From Budorcas taxicolor (taxonomy: Eukaryota; Chordata; Mammalia; Artiodactyla; Bovidae): DNA of 64,000 nt. The DNA lies in the NCBI RefSeq assembly GCF_023091745.1, contig NW_026292684.1, forward strand, positions 1-64,000. The letters are read 5' to 3'. This document shows positions 58,201 to 64,000 of the stretch, one piece after another. The notes under the pieces were generated by a model. That model was given only the letters and a program-made list of their open reading frames with translations. It searched no databases and had not been told where the DNA came from. The number at the start of each line of letters is the position of its first letter. Position 1 is the first letter of the stretch. The translations under genes were made by a program, and so were the position numbers.

Positions 58201-61200
58201 CCTTTCCTGAGGCCACCAGAGCGGATCCCTGAGGTCCCCTTCGTAACTCGAGAAGACCTGCCGCAACTCGAGAAAATCCAGGAGGTTCTCCCCTCCAGGC
58301 GAGATGAGGGCCATTTCCGCTGAGGCGTCTCGAGTCGGATCACACCTCCCCTCTGGAACATTGAATGGGTCCTTCACACCCTTGGTGCAAATCAAGAAGT
58401 TCCCCGACATACCCGTCTTCACTCGAGAGAAAACACGACGGTCCCGCCCACATCCAGAGGAGACCCGTTTCCGCCTGGTAGCTCGAGATGAGGGATCCTT
58501 TCCCTGCTTGCTCGGGAAAGAGTTCCTGGCTTTCCCGTCGCATCTCAAGAGGAGGCCCTCCCAACAGGCAAGGCGAGAGGAACTCCAGGGTCGTGCCACC
58601 ATTCCAAGAGTCCCCCAGATGTCTCAGTCCATTCCAGAGGAACCTCTGTTCCCTTCACCGGCTCGTCTTTCACGCCGAGGATCGACTCACACCAAGGTGG
58701 CACGTGGCACAGCCCTGTGGGAAAGCCTCGTGGGAAAGCCTCGAGGGACAGCCTCGAGGGAAAGCCACAGATCCCTTGATCCACGTGACAGGAAGCGTGA
58801 CACTACTGCTGCAGCTCGGGAGGTAAACGCACGGGCATGCCCCCACTCGAGACGAGGCCTGACTCCCCTGGGGAGACTCAGAAGCACCCCAAGATCCATG
58901 GCAACACTGAAGAGGAATCCTCAGGTTCCGGCACCGACTCCACACAAGGACTGAGGCCCCGGCATGGACGGGAGAGGAATCCCGAGAGGTCCCCTAGCAT
59001 CTCGCATGGAGACTGGCCTTTCCTGAGGCCACCAGAGCGGGTCCCTGAGGTCCCCGTTGTAACTCGAGAAGACCTACCGCAACTCGAGAAAATCCAGGAG
59101 GTTCTCCCCTCCAGGCGAGATGAGGCCCATTTCCGCTGAGGCGTTTCGAGGCTGATCACACCTCACCTCTGGAACTTCGAAAGGGTCCTTCACACCCTTG
59201 GTGCAAATCAAGAAGTTCCCCGACATACCCGTCTCCACTCGAGAGGAAACACGAGGGTCCCGCCCACATCCAGAGGAGCCCCGTTTCCGCCTGGTAGCTC
59301 GAGATGAGGGATCCTTTCCCTGCTTCGTCGGGAAAGAGTTCCCGGCGTTCCCGTCGCATCTCAAGAGGAGGCCCTCTCAACAGGAACGGCGAGAGGAACT
59401 CCAGGGTCGTGCGACCATTCCAAGAGTCCCCCAGATGTCTCAGTCCATTCCAGAGGAACCTCTTTTCCCTTCGCCGGCTCATCTTTCACGCCGAGGATCG
59501 ACTCACACAAAGGTGGCACGTGGCACAGCCCTGTGGGAAAGCCTCGTGGGAAAGCGTCGAGGTACAGCCTCGAGGGAAAGCCACAGATCCCTTGATCCAC
59601 GTGACAGGAAGCGTGACACTACTGCTGCAGCTCGGGAGGAAAGCGCACGTGCATGCCCCCACTCGAGACGAGGCCTGACTCCCCTGGGGAGACTCAGAAG
59701 CACCCCAAGATCCATGGCAACACTGGAGAGGAATTCCCAGGTTCCGGCCCCGACTCCACACAAGGACTGAGGCCCCGGCATGGACAGGAGAGGAATCCCG
59801 AGAGGTCCCCTAGCAGCTCGCATGGGGACTGGCCTTTCCTGAGGCCACCAGAGCGGGTCCCTGAGGTCCCCTTCGTAACTCGAGAAGACCTGCCGCAACT
59901 CGAGAAAATCCAGGAGGTTCTGCCCTCCAGGCGAGATGAGGCCCATTTCTGCTGAGGCGTCTCGAGGCTGATCACACCTCACATCTTGAACTTCGAAAGG
60001 GTCTTCACACCCTTGGTGCAAATCAAGGAGTTCCCCGACATACCCGTCCCCACTCGAGTGGAATTACGAGGGTCCCACCCACATCCAGAGGAGCCCCGTT
60101 TCTGCCTCGTAGCTCGAGATGAGGGATCCTTTCCCTGCTTCGTCGGGAAAGAGTTCCCGCCTTCCCGTCGCATCTCAAGAGGAGGCCCTCTCTACAGGAA
60201 CGGCGAGAGGAACTCCAGGGTCGTGCCACCATTCCAAGAGTCCCCCAGATGTCCCAGTCCATTTCAGAGGAACGTCTTTTCCCTTAACCGGCTCGTCTTT
60301 CACGCCGAGGAGCGACTCACACCAAGGTGGCACGTGGCACAGCCCTGTGGGAAAGCCTCGTGGGAAAGCCTCGAGAGACAGCCTGGAGGGAAAGCCACAG
60401 ATCCCCTGATCCACGTGACAGGAAGCGTGACACTACTGCTGCAGCTCGGGAGGAAAGCACACGTGCATGCCCCCACTCGAGACGAGGCCTGACTCCCCTG
60501 GGGAGACTCAGAAGCACCCCAAGATCCATGGCAACACTGGAGAGGAATCCTCAGGTTCCGGCCCCGACTCCACACAAGGACTGAGGCCCCGGCATGGACG
60601 GGAGAGGAATCCCGAGAGGTCCCCTAGCAACTCACATGGGGACTGGCCTTTCCTGAGGCCACCAGAGCGGGTCCCTGAGGTCCCCGTCGTAACGAGAAGA
60701 CCTGCCGCAACTCGAGAAAATCCAGGAGGTTCTCCCCTCCAGGCGAGATGAGGCCCATTTCCGCTGAAGCGTCTCCAGGCTGATCACACCTCACCTCTGG
60801 AACTTCGAAAGGGTCCTTCACACCCTTGGTGCAAATCAAGAAGTTCCCCGACCTAGCCGTCTCCACACGAGAGGAATCACGAGGGTCCCGCCCACATCCA
60901 GAGGAGCCCCGTTTCCGCCTCGTAGCTCGAGATGAGGGATCCTTTCCCTGCTTCGTCGGGAAAGAGTTCCCGGCGTTCCCGTCGCATCTCAAGAGGAGGC
61001 CCTCTCAACAGGAACGGCGAGAGGAACTCCAGGGTCGTGCCACCATTCCAAGAGTCCCCCAGATGTCTCAGTCCATTCCAGAGGAACCTCTTTTCCCTTC
61101 ACCGGCTCGTCTTTCACGCCGAGGATCGACTCCCACCAAGGTGGCACGTGGCACAGCCCTGTGGGAAAGCCTCGTGGGAAAGCCTCGAGGGACAGCCTCG

Positions 61201-62562
61201 AGGGAAAGCCACAGATCCCCTGATCCACGTGACAGGAAGCGTGACACTACTGCTGCAGCTCGGGAGGAAAGCGCACGTGCATGGCCCCACTCGAGACGAG
61301 GCCTGACTCCCCTGGGGAGACTCAGAAGCACCCCAAGATCCATGGCAACACTGGAGAGGAATCCTCAGGTTCCGGCCCCGACTCCACACAAGGACTGAGG
61401 CCCCGGCATGGACGGGAGAGGAATCCCGAGAGGTCCCCAGCAACTCGCATGGGGACTGGCCTTTCCTGAGGCCACCAGAGCGGGTCCCTGAGGTCCCCGT
61501 CGTAACTCGAGGAGACCTGCCGCAACTCGAGAAAATCCAGGAGGTTCTGCCCTCCAGGCGAGATGAGGCCCATTTCCGCTGAGGCGTCTCGAGGCGGATT
61601 ACACCTCACCTCTGGAACTTCGAAAGGGTTCTTCACACCCATGGTGCAAACCAAGAAGTTCCCCGACCTACCCGTCTCCACTTGAGAGGAATCACGAGTG
61701 TCCCGCCCACATCCAGAGGAGCCCCGTTTCAGCCTCGTAGCACGAGATGAGGGATCCTTTCCCTGCTTCGTCGGGAAAGAATTCCCGGCGTTCCCGTCGC
61801 ATCTCAAGAGGAGGCCCTCTCAACAGGAACGGCGAGAGGAACTCCAGGGTCGTGCCACCATTCCAAGAGTCCCCCAGATGTCTCAGTCCATTCCAGAGGA
61901 ATCTCTTTTCCCTTCACCGGCTCGTCTTGCACGCCGAGGATCGACTCACACCAAAGTGGCACGTGGGAAAGCCCTGCGGGAAAGCCTCGTGGCAAATCCT
62001 CGACGGCCAGCCTCGAGGGAAAGCCAAATATCCCTTGATCCACGTGACAGGAAGCGTGACACTACTGCTGCAGCTCGGGAGGAAAGCGCACGTGCATTCC
62101 CCAACTCGAGACGAGGCCTGACTCCCCTGGGGAGACTCAGAAGCACCCCAAGATCCATGGCAACACTGGAGAGGAATCCTCAGGTTCCGGCCCCGACTCC
62201 ACACAAGGTATTAGGCCCCGGCCTCGACGGGAGAGGAATCCCGAGAGGGCCCCTAGCAACTCGCATGGGGACTGGCCTTTCCTGAGGCCACCAGAGCGGT
62301 TCCTTGATGTCCCCGTCGTAACTCGAGAAGACCTGCCGCAACTCGAGAAAATCCAGGAGGTTGTCCCCTCTAGGCGAGATGAGGCCCATTTCCACTGAGG
62401 CGTCTCGAGGCTGATCACACCTCACCTCTGGAACTTCGAAAGGGTCCTTCACACCCTTGGTGCAAATCAAGAAGTTCCCCGACATACCCGTCTCCACTCG
62501 AGAGGAAACACGAGTGTCCCGCCCACATCCAGAGGAGCCCCGTTTCCGCCTCGTAGCTCGAG

Positions 62563-63377
62563 ATGAGGGATCCTTTCCCTGCTTCGTCGGGAAAGAGTTC
62601 CCGGCGTTCCCGTCGCATCTCAAGAGGAGGTCCTCTCAACAGGAACGGCGAGAGGAACTCCAGGGTCTTGCCACCATTCCAAGAGTCCCTCAGATGTCTC
62701 AGTCCATTCTAGAGGAACCTCTTTTCCCTTCACCGGCTCGTCTTTCCCGCCGAGGATCGACTCACACCAAGGTGGCACGTGGCACAGCCCTGTGGGAAAG
62801 CCTCGTGGGAAAGCCTCGAGGGACAGCCTCGAGGGAAAGCTACAGATCCCTTGATCCACGTGACAGGAAGCGTGACACTACTGCTGCAGCTCGGGAGGAA
62901 AGCGCACGTGCATGCCCCCACTCGAGACGAGGCCTGACTCCCATGGGGAGACTCAGAAGCACCCCAAGATCCATGGCAACACTGGAGAGGAATCCTCAGG
63001 TTCCGGCCCCACTCTACACAAGGACTGAGGCCCCGGCATGGACAGGAGAGGAATCCCGAGAGGTCCCCTAGCAACTCGCATGGGGACTGGCCTTTCCTGA
63101 GGCCACCAGAGCGGGTCCCTGAGGTCCCCGTCGTAACTCGAGAAGACCTGCCGCAACTCGAGAAAATCCAGGAGGTTCTCCCCTCCAGGCGAGATGAGGC
63201 CCATTTCCGCTGAGGCGTCTCGAGGCTGATCACACCTCACCTCTGGAACTTCAAAAGGGTCCTTCACACCCTTGGTGCAAATCAAGAAGTTCCCCGACAT
63301 ACCCGTCTCCACTCGAGAGGAATCACGAGGGTCCCGCCCACATCCAGAGGAGCCCCGTTTCCGCCTCGTAGCTCGAG
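62563..63377 (+). repeat. Representative distal monomer (landmark to landmark)
   Basis: This 815-bp unit shows the standard monomer map: BamHI landmark; CTTCGTCGGG with its small hairpin; the pyrimidine tract CTCTTTTCCCTTC; GCCGAGGATCGACTC; first E-box CACGTG (62776-62781); 13-bp minisatellite; second E-box (62857-62862); PstI CTGCAG; third E-box joined to SphI (62905-62910); StuI site; the CTCCCC/GGGGAG palindrome, here altered by a C-to-A change to CTCCCATGGGGAG; NcoI site; a CTGAGGCC segment; paired CTCGAG sites about 21 bp apart; then two CTCGAG-bearing subrepeats leading to the next landmark. Frames stay open for up to about 200 codons because 31-bp repeats seldom create stops. An 815-bp unit shifts frame at each copy, so no reading frame is maintained. 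Confidence 0.8.
62776..62910. promoter_or_regulatory. Cluster of three CACGTG E-box motifs (candidate bHLH sites)
   Basis: CACGTG occurs at 62776-62781, 62857-62862 and 62905-62910 of this monomer. The same three positions hold CACGTG in most units. The middle one lies in CCACGTGAC, the extended form favoured by USF/TFE3/MITF-type bHLH-zipper proteins. The hexamer is expected about once in 4 kb, so three in 135 bp is an excess. Subtypes lose single sites: CAGGTG for the middle one in type b (25396), CACGGGG for the first (28573), GCGAAAGTG for the third in type a tails (24623). Binding is an inference; the motif could be ancestral chance fixed by amplification. Confidence 0.3.
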
Positions 63378-64000
63378 ATGAGGGATCCTTTCCCTGCTTC
63401 GTCGGGAAAGAGTTCCCGGCGTTCCCGTCGCATCTCAAGAGGAGGCCCTCTCAACAGGAACGGCGAGAGGAACTCCAGGGTCGTGACACCATTCCAAGAG
63501 TCCCCCAGATGTCTCAGTCCATTCCAGAGGAACCTCTTTTCCCTTCACCGGCTCGTCTTTCACGCCGAGGATCGACTCCCACCAAGGTGGCACGTGGCAC
63601 AGCCCTGTGGGAAAGCCTCGTGGGAAAGCCTCGAGGGACAGCCTCGAGGGAAAGCCACAGATCCCTTGATCCACGTGACAGGAAGCGTGACACTACTTCT
63701 GCAGCTCGGGAGGAAAGCGCACATGCATGCCCCCACTCGAGACGAGGCCTGACTCCCCTGGGGAGACTCAGAAGCACCCCAAGATCCATGGCAACACTGG
63801 AGAGGAATCCTCAGGTTCCGGCTCCGACTCCACACAAGGACTGAGGCCCCGGCATGGACGGGAGAGGAATCCCGAGAGGTCCCCCTAGCAACTCGCATGG
63901 GGACTGGCCTTTCCTGAGGCCACCAGAGCGGGTCCCTGAGGTCCCCGTCGTAACTCGAGAAGACCTGCCGCAACTCGAGAAAATCCAGGAGGTTCTCCCC

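Larger units (their letters stand above)
1..64000 (+). repeat. Ruminant satellite I-type tandem array, ~815-bp monomer, about 78.5 copies
   Basis: The whole window is a head-to-tail array of one GC-rich unit. The BamHI-containing landmark ATGAGGGATCC recurs at 630, 1445, 2258, 3072, 3885, 4700, 5516, 6327, 7143, 7957 and so on to 63378, giving 77 intervals with a mean near 814.9 bp. No interval holds foreign sequence. All monomers share orientation, and no inversion was seen. Most carry single PstI (CTGCAG), SphI (GCATGC), StuI (AGGCCT) and NcoI (CCATGG) sites and several XhoI sites (CTCGAG). The 31-bp internal period and 0.8-kb unit are hallmarks of satellite I of bovids and cervids, known from (peri)centromeric heterochromatin. 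The unit length favours the goat/sheep 1.714 g/ml satellite over the 1.4-kb cattle 1.715 satellite. The family is inferred from structure, so the species stays open. Confidence 0.9.
54411..64000 (+). repeat. Domain IV: monomers without evident short higher-order period
   Basis: Landmarks lie at 55226, 56042, 56858, 57672, 58488, 59304, 60119, 60932, 61747, 62563 and 63378. Most share ACTGAGGCCCCGGC, CTTCGTCGGGAAAGAG or CTTGCTCGGG. One (56858) is d-like. Private indels are frequent: GTCGTACTCG (54981), GGGTCTTCAC (60001), CGCCTTCCCG (60168), CGTAACGAGAAG (60690), GTCCCCAGC (61434), GCCCCACTCTAC (63006) and GTCCCCCTAG (63879). I see no pair of long near-identical segments here. The array continues beyond 64000. 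Confidence 0.7.

Noticed and set aside
1..64000. Bacterial or phage accessory region with repeated genes
   Set aside because: There are no ribosome binding sites, no intergenic structure and no recognisable protein family, and an exact tandem period of about 815 bp fills the whole window.

Overview
The window is one uninterrupted tandem satellite-DNA array. I see no protein-coding gene, RNA gene, transposable element, CRISPR array or other single-copy sequence in it. A unit of about 815 bp repeats head-to-tail on the + strand, and the array runs off both ends. Using the conserved ATGAGGGATCC landmark I count 78 landmarks between 630 and 63378, a mean spacing of about 814.9 bp. Single spacings are 811-816 bp, apart from two of 829 bp and one of 790 bp. 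Each unit is built from diverged subrepeats of about 31 bp whose best-kept core is a CTCGAG-like hexamer. A GC-rich satellite of about 0.8 kb with 31-bp internal periodicity matches the pericentromeric/centromeric satellite I (1.714-1.715 g/ml) family of ruminants. The unit length fits the roughly 0.82 kb caprine/ovine form best, a cervid form less well, and the 1.4 kb cattle form poorly. The source is therefore most likely a bovid, probably goat/sheep-like. This rests on length and internal structure, because no database search was possible.

Layout. (I) 1 to about 12.9 kb: diverged monomers, including a chimeric block (5152-7857) stitched from two earlier segments with its junction in a 13-bp minisatellite. 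(II) About 12.9-24.3 kb: a seven-monomer period, with about 3.6 kb at 13.1-16.7 kb repeated 5722 bp downstream. (III) 24.3-54.4 kb: a clear higher-order repeat of four monomer types (a-b-c-d, about 3260 bp). Deletions and fusions have turned it into 2-, 3-, 5- and 6-monomer variants, and about 5.9 kb (37.55-43.49 kb) is repeated almost perfectly 9779 bp downstream. (IV) 54.4-64 kb: monomers with no obvious short higher-order period and more private indels.

The repeated open frames are a by-product of the repeat and are not annotated as genes. What is informative here is the record of unequal crossing-over and short gene conversion: hybrid monomers, a mobile XbaI-site variant, minisatellite copy changes and a single-variant conversion patch. 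Features conserved in most monomers that might matter functionally are three CACGTG E-boxes, two short perfect inverted repeats, retained CpG density, and a degenerate CENP-B-box-like sequence in some units. I found no evidence of an undescribed gene system.
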